Shown: positions 16,133-24,204 of the stretch, piece after piece
Numbering within the stretch: position 1 is the stretch's first letter
Layout of the letters: each line of letters opens with the position of its first letter
NCBI GenBank assembly: GCA_019912965.1
Contig: JAIOHM010000158.1
Location: 62,001-126,000, forward strand
DNA length: 64,000 nt
Direction of reading: 5' to 3'
Source of the DNA: Anaerolineae bacterium
Lineage (GTDB): Bacteria > Chloroflexota > Anaerolineae > Aggregatilineales > Phototrophicaceae
The notes under the pieces: generated by a model
Database searches by the model: none
What the model was told of the DNA's origin: nothing
The model's input: the letters and a program-made list of their open reading frames with translations, nothing else
Position numbers and translations under genes: made by a program

Positions 16133-17305
16133 TCAAGATTTTCTTCTATCAAGTATCTCAATCATAGACCATGCAAACTGAGCCGCCTGTTGCAATGCGG
16201 ATGCTTCGATGTTCGTACTGTTGTCGCTGTAGCGATGCCAGTGTTTGAGCCAGCCCGTGTCATCCAGTCCAACCAGGCAGATGCCCCGAAGACCGCGCCT
16301 TCTCAACGTAGCGACTTCTTCGAGAATCACCACATTTTCTCCGGTTACTTTGAGTTCGGGATGCATCCGAGTGGTTTCACTTGCCAGCGCTACCGAGTCC
16401 GCATCAGGATAATAAGGACGGAAATATGTTAACCCGCTGTGGCGCTTCACGTAAGCAATTCGTCCACTGCCCACCAGTTCAAAATCAATGAACCATGCAT
16501 CCCGCAGTTCGGATGCATATTTGTTCAGCACCGCATTCAACCCCATGTGACCGACTTCTTCCGAGCCAGTGAAAGCCAGCCAGACCTCGACGTGCTGAAA
16601 AGGCTGCTGCGCTGCCTGTTTGCCAATCCCAAGCGTACAGGCAACTGCCGATGCATTATCATTCGCGCCATCGACAAAACCACCGAATTCGTCCACAATC
16701 AAAACGGCTGTCGAGAATGCAACTGCCAGCGTGAACAGTCCCATGAGAACCTGAATATTCAAAAGGATGGCGATCAGAAGGAAACCTGCTGCGAGCAGCA
16801 TAAAACTTGAGGATACCTGTAGACCTCGCTTGAACAGTGGCGAAAAACTCAACCGATGTTTGTTGCTATCAGTATGCCCAATCAACACAACTCGATGCTT
16901 CGCTTCTTGTGCCGCCGGGATACGTGCCAGAACCATCCCACCTGCGGGCTGTTTGGGATAAAGTGGATAAAGCAGTTGATACTGGATACGGCCTATCGTC
17001 GCCTGCCAGAGGTGATAAAGACCGAAAAGTGTCATGAGTCCGCCTATGATGGTCCCGATCCAACCAACTGACGCGATCAATCCCCCCGCCACGACGAGCA
17101 AAGCAGGGATAATCATGGCATAACCCCAGGTATCAATCGTGGGGAAAGTGAACTCCTCAATATCCATGATTCCGCCTGCCTTTAACTGTTCGCAGAGATA
17201 GGCGCGGGCTTGCGCTTCTTCAGGATGCCCCGCAGGTCGTGGGCCAATCTCATCCGCCAGCGCGGACACGTAGGTTTTGAGTTTTTCACCTTGAAGTTGT
17301 TCCAT
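16133..17305 (-). CDS. M28 family metallopeptidase with membrane segments
   Basis: A 390-residue protein. Metal-ligand motifs of M28 aminopeptidases are visible: LIGHTDSN (H144, D146), GGFVDGANDNASA (D216), and FTGSEEVGHMG (E249, E250). Two hydrophobic pairs at about 62-98 and 166-206 suggest a membrane-embedded form, the second pair being inserted inside the catalytic domain. It opens with DEIGPRPAGHPEEAQA, the usual M28 N-terminal helix. It probably removes N-terminal residues from peptides. Topology and substrate are uncertain. Confidence 0.88.
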   Translation of the reverse strand: MEQLQGEKLKTYVSALADEIGPRPAGHPEEAQARAYLCEQLKAGGIMDIEEFTFPTIDTWGYAMIIPALLVVAGGLIASVGWIGTIIGGLMTLFGLYHLWQATIGRIQYQLLYPLYPKQPAGGMVLARIPAAQEAKHRVVLIGHTDSNKHRLSFSPLFKRGLQVSSSFMLLAAGFLLIAILLNIQVLMGLFTLAVAFSTAVLIVDEFGGFVDGANDNASAVACTLGIGKQAAQQPFQHVEVWLAFTGSEEVGHMGLNAVLNKYASELRDAWFIDFELVGSGRIAYVKRHSGLTYFRPYYPDADSVALASETTRMHPELKVTGENVVILEEVATLRRRGLRGICLVGLDDTGWLKHWHRYSDNSTNIEASALQQAAQFAWSMIEILDRRKS

Positions 17306-17415
17306 GCGTTCTTCCTGATAGGAAACGTTCCAAGTGATTAATACTTAGGCGAACGGTTCACACTGCCGTGACCCAGCGAGACAACTTGGCCGTCACGATC
17401 CCCGCTCATGACCAC

Positions 17416-18636
17416 CTAATCATGTCTCCTCTCATCGGTCAATACGACCTCGAATATCTCCAGGAAGCCCTCAATATCCTTTTCGTCAACCGTCAGGATG
17501 GGATCAAGCCTTAACACGTTGATGTTCGTCCTTCGCCCCACGATGTAGCCTCGATGCACTAACTCACGGTGCGTCTGGATCGTAAATGGGGCATCTGGAT
17601 CATCTTCCAACTCAAGAGCGATCATCAATCCCCGTGAGCGAATCTCCTTGATTTTGCCGGTGCGATCCTTGATGCCCTTCAATCCAGGTAAGAGCAGGTC
17701 GGCAATGCCTTTGCCTCGTTCAATCAGACCTTCTTCTGTGATGACCTGAACGACCTCCCTTGCTACCGCCGCCCCAAGCGGGTCGTTCTGATGAGACTGA
17801 GCGTACTTGATCGGACTGCCACCCAGTTGGTCTATTACGTCGGGCACAAAAGCGGTGACACTGACAGGATAGCCGTTGCCAATACCCTTGCCCAGAGCGA
17901 CAATATCCGGGGAAATGCCATAGTGCTGATAGCCAAACCATAACCCGGTTCTGCCGATTCCCGTCGTCACTTCGTTTACAAGAATGAGACCATCGTTTTC
18001 CTTAACTTTAGCAACGATGTTACGGATCAGCTTCTCTGGTGGAAATCGAACCAGACCTGAGGAACTGCCTGGCTCAAACAGAAATCCCCCGATGTCATCG
18101 AAAGAGATTGCCGCCCAGTGTTCGCATTGAGGGTTGCACTCGGAGGCATAGGGACAGGCAGCACATATCGTCCAATCGAAGCAGAACCACTCGTCCTCCT
18201 GTTTCCTACTCGCTGATCCATAGGCACCGAAGTAAGAGTCCGCCATCGTCATCAGCAAAGGACGTTTGGAAAGCGCCTGGGCGACCCGCACACTGTACTC
18301 GACTGCTTCACTACCTGAACACAGGAATGCACACTTGCCGCCTTCGAATCCTAGCAAGGAAAGAATCGCTCGCGCCGACTCCTGTGCTATCCCGTTCGAG
18401 TAGCCGAAGCCAGTATGGGCGATTCGGGCGGACTGCTCTGTAAGCGTTCGGACTATTCTTGGATTCGCGTGTCCTATTGATGTACACCAGACACCGGACT
18501 CCAGATCGACGTATCTCCTTCCTTCAGAGTCGTAGAGATGACAGTTCTCGGCTCGGACGATGTCTCTCAAGAGCAGGTCCTGACCCGGATACCAGACCAA
18601 ATGGTTTACCTGTTCATCCATGAGAAAAGTACTCAT
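17416..18636 (-). CDS. Class III PLP-dependent aminotransferase with unusual Asn and a Cys cluster
   Basis: A 406-residue aminotransferase of the ornithine/GABA (class III) type. The PLP lysine is K250 in DIVALGKGIGNGYPVS. In ILVNEVTTGIGRTGLWFG the position normally held by Asp (DEV) is N221, the residue that contacts the PLP ring nitrogen. Between the domains there is a Cys-rich insert, CAACPYASECNPQCEHW, with C158, C161, C167 and C171, which could bind a metal or an Fe-S cluster. These two features separate it from ArgD and GabT. It may belong to a divergent class III group, and its substrate is unknown. It lies 17 bp downstream of the O-methyltransferase gene. Confidence 0.85.
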   Translation of the reverse strand: MSTFLMDEQVNHLVWYPGQDLLLRDIVRAENCHLYDSEGRRYVDLESGVWCTSIGHANPRIVRTLTEQSARIAHTGFGYSNGIAQESARAILSLLGFEGGKCAFLCSGSEAVEYSVRVAQALSKRPLLMTMADSYFGAYGSASRKQEDEWFCFDWTICAACPYASECNPQCEHWAAISFDDIGGFLFEPGSSSGLVRFPPEKLIRNIVAKVKENDGLILVNEVTTGIGRTGLWFGYQHYGISPDIVALGKGIGNGYPVSVTAFVPDVIDQLGGSPIKYAQSHQNDPLGAAVAREVVQVITEEGLIERGKGIADLLLPGLKGIKDRTGKIKEIRSRGLMIALELEDDPDAPFTIQTHRELVHRGYIVGRRTNINVLRLDPILTVDEKDIEGFLEIFEVVLTDERRHD

Positions 18637-18653
18637 TACTTAGATTTCTCTCT

Positions 18654-19244
18654 TTACCACCTACGGCAAACGAGTTCACCTTTGCCAATTGGTACGATGA
18701 GGGCATCCACCCGTTCATCTTGCAGCGCACGATCCAGCATCGGTCGCAGCGCAGTTTCATGGTTGATGGCGTTGTCAGCGATCAGCAGTCCACCACGTAC
18801 CAGATTAGGGACTATCGCTTCGTAGCAGTCCAGGTACACCTCCTTCTCAGCATCCAGAAAGCAGAACGCAACATTCGAATAGCAGGATAGGTAGTGGCGC
18901 GCATCCCCTCTTATCAGTTCAACCACATCATCTACGCCTGCCAACTTGAAGGTTTCACTTGCCAGATTTGCCTTTACTTCCAGCACTTCAAATGTCGTAA
19001 TCTTCCTGCCCATAGCTCGGCACGCCAATGCCAACCACAGGGTCGAGTAACCTGCGCTGGTGCCGATTTCGATCCAGTCACCTTCTGGCGCGTTACTCGC
19101 CAGCAGAGCAAGAAACTTTCCCGTCTCAGGAGGGATTTGCCGCAGCCGTCGTAAGCGAGGAGTGTTGTCAGTTCGGTCTTGGGCGTCAAGTCGTTCTAGA
19201 TAAGCCATGCGATCTAGTATCGGCTTTGGAATCTGATAAAACAT
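18654..19244 (-). CDS. O-methyltransferase (catechol/caffeoyl-CoA type)
   Basis: A 196-residue SAM methyltransferase with motif I WIEIGTSAGYSTLWLALA, motif II ITTFEVLEVKANLA, and CFLDAEKEVYLDCYEAIVPNLVRGGLLIADN, where DAEKxxY matches the metal- and substrate-binding segment of family 3 O-methyltransferases. It acts in the cytoplasm on an unknown hydroxylated substrate. It is upstream of the class III aminotransferase and downstream of the CopD-like gene in a shared orientation with short gaps, so an operon is likely. Confidence 0.87.
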   Translation of the reverse strand: MFYQIPKPILDRMAYLERLDAQDRTDNTPRLRRLRQIPPETGKFLALLASNAPEGDWIEIGTSAGYSTLWLALACRAMGRKITTFEVLEVKANLASETFKLAGVDDVVELIRGDARHYLSCYSNVAFCFLDAEKEVYLDCYEAIVPNLVRGGLLIADNAINHETALRPMLDRALQDERVDALIVPIGKGELVCRRW

Positions 19245-19264
19245 ATGTGATTTTCAATAGCAAT

Positions 19265-19789
19265 CTAGAATACCCAGTAACGGGCTGTCGCCATGGTGAG
19301 CAAGGAAATAGTTAACAGGATCACATCGAAACGCTCGATAGCTCTTATTTCCTGATCCAGTTTCTGCAATTCGGCTGCTTGAGCCGGGTCAGGGGTACTG
19401 CCAGACATGGTGATTTGCTGGCCCAGCTTTCCTAGCCGCTCACCACGTGGCCGGAGCATGAAGAAGCCAACCAAATAGGCCCCAATGGCGGCAATAGAAC
19501 CAATTGTGAAACCTAATCCGGGACCTGATTGAATCCAGAGAAGTTGCAAGCCGCCGGACATATTCCAGTACAGTAACGCTCCGGCGACGATAGTTAATGC
19601 GCTAGAGACGTTCATGTATAGTGGATAGCGCCGTTTTTGAATAAGAGCTTGCATAAATTTTGGTCCGTCCGGCCCAAGTGTTTTGGCAGCAGGTTCGACG
19701 AGAAAGAAATAGAAGATAGCAGTACCTGCCCACAGCGCGCCCGCAACAATATGAACAGCGCGAAAAAGCAGTAATATTTCTATACTCAT
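19265..19789 (-). CDS. CopD-like/DUF2269-type four-helix membrane protein
   Basis: A 174-residue membrane protein with about four TM helices. The first, ILLLFRAVHIVAGALWAGTA, has the His-x-x-A/G-x-x-W pattern of CopD-like and DUF2269 helices that may coordinate heme or copper. The start has AGGAGGT upstream, and a TGTGACTCAAATCACG site lies 46 bp upstream of the ATG. It may be a redox or heme-binding membrane protein. It is a distant structural analogue of the 25621-26166 gene, which has the same motif and the same regulatory site. Confidence 0.72.
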   Translation of the reverse strand: MSIEILLLFRAVHIVAGALWAGTAIFYFFLVEPAAKTLGPDGPKFMQALIQKRRYPLYMNVSSALTIVAGALLYWNMSGGLQLLWIQSGPGLGFTIGSIAAIGAYLVGFFMLRPRGERLGKLGQQITMSGSTPDPAQAAELQKLDQEIRAIERFDVILLTISLLTMATARYWVF

Positions 19790-19834
19790 GTTGGACCTCC
19801 TTGATTCTATGATGGAGCTAGAACGAAAATGTGC

Positions 19835-19850
19835 TGTGACTCAAATCACG
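19835..19850 (-). promoter_or_regulatory. CRP/FNR-type palindromic site upstream of CopD-like gene
   Basis: TGTGACTCAAATCACG deviates from the perfect dyad at two bases. On the minus strand it is followed by GCACATTTTC, nearly the same as the GCGCATTTTC after the hemerythrin site. A possible -10 (TCATAG or TAGAAT) occurs 22-25 bases downstream. Confidence 0.68.
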
Positions 19851-19874
19851 CGGGCAATGACACCCTAGCGTTGC

Positions 19875-20042
19875 TCAAGCTTCTTCGCCTGGGATAACTT
19901 GACCTACCTGCGTCAATACACAAAACATTATCTGATGAAAGCGTCGTGACAATTCACAGGCATAGGCCTTCACGTCAATGAAAGGCAGATAGAACACATT
20001 GCGCCAGCGATGGTGTGCCTCGTAGAGATGTATAGATTTTCA
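19875..20042 (-). pseudogene. Decayed duplicate of the MBL-fold gene 3' end
   Basis: Read on the minus strand, bases about 20033 to 19875 give KSIHLYEAHHRWRNVFYLPF, then IDVKAYACELSRRFHQIMFC, VLTQVGQVIPGEEA and a stop. It aligns without gaps to the C-terminus of the MBL-fold protein at 21490-22314 (YIYEAHRPWRDLFHLPFIDL and onward). Only the last 50 or so codons remain, so it is a relic lying just downstream of the broken FAD gene. Confidence 0.85.
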
Positions 20043-20096
20043 CAAGATCATTCCGTCCGGCTAGAAACTCAGGAAACATTCCAAAGCACGGCTCTC

Positions 20097-21512
20097 TTAG
20101 AGAGAGTGCTGCAACTGTTTAGCTTTGTGAGCGGCTAAGAGTTGGGCGGCTGCCCGTTCCCCGCTTACCAGTGCCATTTCGGTGTTTGGTCCGCCCCAGT
20201 AATCGCCACATGTGAAAACAGGGGAATTGGGCTTAACTGCAAGCGCTTGCGCCAATTGCCGTGCCCATCCGGGAGCCTGTAATGGCATCGCATGGCTCCA
20301 ATGCTGAACCCGATAAAACATAACGTGAGCGCGACTACCAGGGTAAAGTTCATCGGCAGCACCAATCAAGTCTTCGCCAATTTCGCTTTTGCTGCGTTCC
20401 CAGAGTGTGTCCGTATGGGCGTTTGTGGGCATCATAACACCTAACCCCGTTCCCGCCGGGGATCGGTTTATTCCTTTGAGATGATCCCAACCAATCGCTG
20501 CCAGCCGGTGATTGAGAACCGTAGGGACGCTGACCCCGTAGGCACGTGTTTCGGGTGCTGTTCGATAGGCAACCGCCGTCGTGGCATTGCGAACATAACG
20601 AGTACTGCCGAGAAAGTCCGTAACGATCTTGCCGAGTACGCTTTCTGGATTCGGCAGCAATCTGAGGGTAACAGGAGCAGGAGTCGCCAATACCACATAA
20701 TCTGCCGTTAAATCGGCCTGTCCGGCGGGGCTTCCTATACGCAGAGTCACTGAACCGTCGTCGTTCATATCAATTCGATGAACTTCAGCCGATAACTTTA
20801 TATCAAGGTGCTTTGCTAAAGCCGCTGGAACCGTTCCCATCCCTCCCTCTGGTAAGACGACTTGCCATCGTCCCGCGAACAACGCGAATCCCGCTGCATA
20901 CCACTAGGGGGTTTCCTCCGGTTGCCAGAAGAAGAGAGTCGAGGCGGGCAAACTCAGAAAGTGATCAACAGCATCCGCCCCAATTGCCCGATCTCCCCAC
21001 TCGCGCAAACTTTCGGTGTCAATCGAGGCAGTTTTCTCCGGCGTGTGCGGATCAAGTTGCATTCGATAACGATAAGCGGCGCGGAGTACCTTGAACAGCC
21101 GCAGTTTGGAGCGGAATGAAATGGCGGGATGCCGCAGGACATCGATCGGAGAATCAGCACGCATACGGTGAAGTCGTCCATCGGGTAGCAGGAATGCTTG
21201 CAGACTGCTTATTTTGTGAGTGGAGAGGGGGATGCCCAACTCCTTCATGAGCTGTATCATCCTGGTATAGTAGCTCCTGACCATGAACTGTGCGCCTGAT
21301 TCCCACGTAAATCCATGCATGGAGACGGTTTGCATTCGCCCGCCAATAATCTCCGCTTTTTCAAAGACGGTGACAGCACAACCTGCTTGCTGTAACCGAT
21401 AGGCGGCTCCCAGACCGGCGATGCCAGCGCCGATGACGGCTACTCGTAGATCAGAGTTATCCCTTTCCAATTGATATTCCTGACCACACTCAGCCTGTTT
21501 CGCCGGTGACAA
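20097..21512 (-). pseudogene. FAD-dependent amine-oxidase-like flavoprotein split by an in-frame TAG
   Basis: The upstream part (21512-20904) begins with the dinucleotide motif VAVIGAGIAGLGAAYRLQQAGCAVTVFEKAE, quoted in pieces as VIGAGIAGLG and VFEKAE, and continues as an NAD(P)/FAD flavin monooxygenase or phytoene-desaturase fold to PEETP. A TAG at 20904-20906 then interrupts it. The same frame continues WYAAGFALFAGRWQVVLPEGGMG and runs to 20097, ending in a typical GDYWGGPNTEMALVSGERAA FAD-binding tail. The halves are in one frame, so a single nonsense change (for example a Trp codon to TAG) accounts for it. Total length with readthrough is about 471 residues. A second start at a TTG could in principle yield a 261-residue fragment. 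Confidence 0.8.
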
Positions 21513-22314
21513 TCTGGTTTGCCTGTGTCAATGCCCGAAACGTCATCTGAGGGAAACGTTGGGACAGGACGTGGGAATACTCATGCAGGTCAATAAATGG
21601 CAGATGGAACAGATCACGCCAGGGTCGATGCGCCTCGTAGATGTAGACCTCTCTTGAGGAGAGCATCTCTACCCAACGCGGGATAGCTTCCGCATCATCT
21701 GGCTCAACCGCAAAAAAGAGCATGTCCGCAGGCAGATTTCGAGCGACATGCTCGACTTCCCTGGGATCTGTCAAGCGATGCACGCCTTCAGAGTAGTTCA
21801 GAACCGTTGTGCCATCAGGATAGGTGATATGAAAGCCAAGTTGCGGCGCATTCATCGGTAAACTTAATCCCAGCGTTCCAATGCGTATCAGATCAATCGG
21901 ATGAACGAGCAATTGGAAAATATACTCCAGTTTTTCGCGCAGACCGGGCGGTAGCAGCGGCATATGCACCCAGTTAAAGACCGTAACCTTTACACCATCT
22001 ATCGTTACACTCTCGCTATCCTTGACCGGATGCACATTTTCTGGTGCGAGTACGTTATGCCGGTTGACGTGCTGGATGACATCCGGTGACGAAATCAGAT
22101 GGATGTTCGCCAGGTATGGACGGGCTTCCGGTGCTTCCAGAAACATCTGTAAAGAACCGGCATGTTCGGGGTGTCCATGTGTCAGACAAAATAACATGAT
22201 CTGGTTTTCCTTCAGTGTGTCCCATGTTACTGCATCGCCAAACAGGTCAAAACCGACTAGGGTGTTGCTATGCTGTAAGGTGATTCCTGACCAGCCAAAG
22301 TAGTGAATTTGCAT
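21490..22314 (-). CDS. MBL-fold metallohydrolase-like protein
   Basis: A 274-residue protein. The metal-binding motif is LTHGHPEHAGSL (H46, H48, E50, H51), HxHxEH where most members have HxHxDH. VGFDLFGD and the SSPDVIQHVNRHNVLAPENV region fit UlaG-like metallo-hydrolases. It ends in FRALTQANQIVTGETG and overlaps the start of the FAD gene by 23 bp, so the two are translationally coupled. The reaction is unknown. A decayed copy of its 3' end lies at 19875-20042. Confidence 0.8.
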   Translation of the reverse strand: MQIHYFGWSGITLQHSNTLVGFDLFGDAVTWDTLKENQIMLFCLTHGHPEHAGSLQMFLEAPEARPYLANIHLISSPDVIQHVNRHNVLAPENVHPVKDSESVTIDGVKVTVFNWVHMPLLPPGLREKLEYIFQLLVHPIDLIRIGTLGLSLPMNAPQLGFHITYPDGTTVLNYSEGVHRLTDPREVEHVARNLPADMLFFAVEPDDAEAIPRWVEMLSSREVYIYEAHRPWRDLFHLPFIDLHEYSHVLSQRFPQMTFRALTQANQIVTGETG

Positions 22315-22346
22315 GATTCTTATTCCTCCGTCATCAGCCTGATTGC

Positions 22347-22895
22347 CTAGAGATGTCGAGATCGTTCAATAACACCATAGGTTGCTGTTTCCAGGAAGAA
22401 CAGCATGTGCATCCTCTCATAGACATCGGCAGCGTTCCCAATCTCTTTATCTACTGAAACCGCCACGATTTGCGCCAACAGGATCACTTCGTCCCCATAA
22501 GTGATATGCTGATCCAACAAACATTCCATGTGCGCTTTGCATTCGTCTACACGCGGCGGTTTGACTTTTGTGGCAGGAAGGGGTGTCAGGCCTGCGGCTT
22601 CAACAGGGCGGGGATGCGGCAGTCGATGACACTGCCAGATGGTTTCAGCCAGTTCCCCGCCGGGTATATTCACCACAAACTCGCTGTTGACCAGAATATT
22701 TCGGGCTGTCCAGTGCCGCAGATTGCATCCCAGCGCCAGGATGGGTGGCTTAAATGCCATCATCGAAATCCAGCTTTTGGGTGCGATGTTGGAAACACCA
22801 TCCGGGTTCAGGGTTGTTACCAAGACAATTTGTCCCGCCAGCGGCGATGGATGCCAAGTACGCTTATCAAAATCAAAATTAATCTTCTCTTTCAT
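22347..22895 (-). CDS. Flavin reductase-like FMN-binding protein
   Basis: A 182-residue protein of the flavin-reductase-like split-barrel family. LAGQIVLVTTLNPDGVSNIAPKSW, FKPPILALGCN and NSEFVVNIPGGELAETIWQ are its signature segments. Such proteins reduce or bind FMN and often supply reduced flavin to a partner oxygenase. Its neighbours are the MBL-fold and FAD genes downstream and the dehydrogenase upstream, in one direction, so it may share their pathway. Confidence 0.85.
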   Translation of the reverse strand: MKEKINFDFDKRTWHPSPLAGQIVLVTTLNPDGVSNIAPKSWISMMAFKPPILALGCNLRHWTARNILVNSEFVVNIPGGELAETIWQCHRLPHPRPVEAAGLTPLPATKVKPPRVDECKAHMECLLDQHITYGDEVILLAQIVAVSVDKEIGNAADVYERMHMLFFLETATYGVIERSRHL

Positions 22896-22971
22896 AACAC
22901 TGGAGTTGATAGCCTTTCACCTGAAGCGGTCGGGGGGTATCTGATCGTTCTCTTCGGATTGCCCGGTTCAT

Positions 22972-24171
22972 TTACGCGGGCGCTGGTAACTCATCCCACC
23001 GCTCTGTGATATGAAAACCGCGACGGTGCACCTCCGTCAGAAAACGTGTTGCCAAAATGGCTTTTTCCAGTGTCCAAACACCGGGTCGAATCTCACGGCG
23101 GGCGATAAACTGCGCCATGATCGCTGCGTGCCAGCCAGTCAAACGTTCCATTGCGGTGAAGCCGGTAGCCTCGTCATAACGATCAACCAGATCAATGACC
23201 AGCGAGAGGTCTTTGCCAGCTTTCTCGCCGGTCCCTCTGGCACGCATCAGGCAGATGTCCATCACCCGCTCAGCCTCGATACTCGGTCCAAGCAGAGCGT
23301 GATACACCTGGCGCGGGCTGACGGTCAGACCGGGCGCAACGGTTAACGGCTCCTCACGGAAAAGCCCCAGGTCTTTGAAGGCTTTGAACTGATGGTAATG
23401 ACCCGGATAGCGCAGCGTTTTGTTCTCATAGACCTGCAAGATACCTTCGCAGGTATAAGGCACAGTGGAGGTACCACCCGACGTAACAAATGCTTCCAGC
23501 CTGCCGACACCCTCGAACTCAATTGTCTCCAGTTCGGTCAGTGCATCCACCGATGTGACTACCCCGCCGCGCAGAAAGAGCGCCTGCCCGTCATACTCAT
23601 TGGTGAGACCGTTGATGTGAAACGAACCCTGATAGCCCCAGGGTTCAGGCGGGTTTTGGGGTAAACCACCATCCCACAGCCGCACTTCGCGCGGTATTGC
23701 GTTGCGCATCTGCAACTGCTCAATGGCATACACCCCAAGCGTGTTATTCATGCCCGGACCCATGCCACAGTCAGGGACAACCGTAATCCCTGCGGCGCGC
23801 GCCTCGTTGTTCATCGCTAACTGCTTGAGTACGGTATCAGTATGACCACCCAGATCAACCATACTGGCACGCGCCTCGATAGCAGCCTGTGTGCAATCGA
23901 GAATAAACCTGAAGGGTACAGCGCAAAGAAATACGTCCACAGGCTTGAGTAGTTCCACCAGAGCGCCGTGATTGCACACATCAACCTGTGCGGCACTGAC
24001 AACCGGATGTCCGATTAAACGGTTAATACGTTCGGCAGCCTGAATAGCTGCATTGTGGTTCGTATCTAACAAGAGAACATGGGCAGCATTACCCCACTTC
24101 ACCATGTCGTAGGCAGCAGCTACACCCTGTCGTCCTGCCCCAACGACTGCGTAATGATATTGTTCACTCAT
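22972..24171 (-). CDS. Saccharopine dehydrogenase/lysine 6-dehydrogenase-like oxidoreductase
   Basis: A 399-residue protein with the Rossmann motif YAVVGAGRQGVAAAYDMVKWG and the family segment VVPDCGMGPGMNNTLGVYAIEQL, matching the DCGxxPG motif of saccharopine-dehydrogenase-fold proteins. Length fits lysine 6-dehydrogenase and L-lysine epsilon-dehydrogenase relatives that oxidise an amino acid side chain amine. A specific substrate cannot be given. It is followed at 34 bp by the radical SAM gene in the same direction. Confidence 0.87.
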   Translation of the reverse strand: MSEQYHYAVVGAGRQGVAAAYDMVKWGNAAHVLLLDTNHNAAIQAAERINRLIGHPVVSAAQVDVCNHGALVELLKPVDVFLCAVPFRFILDCTQAAIEARASMVDLGGHTDTVLKQLAMNNEARAAGITVVPDCGMGPGMNNTLGVYAIEQLQMRNAIPREVRLWDGGLPQNPPEPWGYQGSFHINGLTNEYDGQALFLRGGVVTSVDALTELETIEFEGVGRLEAFVTSGGTSTVPYTCEGILQVYENKTLRYPGHYHQFKAFKDLGLFREEPLTVAPGLTVSPRQVYHALLGPSIEAERVMDICLMRARGTGEKAGKDLSLVIDLVDRYDEATGFTAMERLTGWHAAIMAQFIARREIRPGVWTLEKAILATRFLTEVHRRGFHITERWDELPAPA

Positions 24172-24204
24172 TTAATAAGCCGCCTTTGCTCAATATGCGC
24201 TGAT

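Noticed and set aside
20904..20906. Recoded amber (for example pyrrolysine) in the FAD gene
   Set aside because: No pyl genes were seen in the window, and the flanks fit loss of a Trp codon. Nonsense mutation or sequencing error is simpler.
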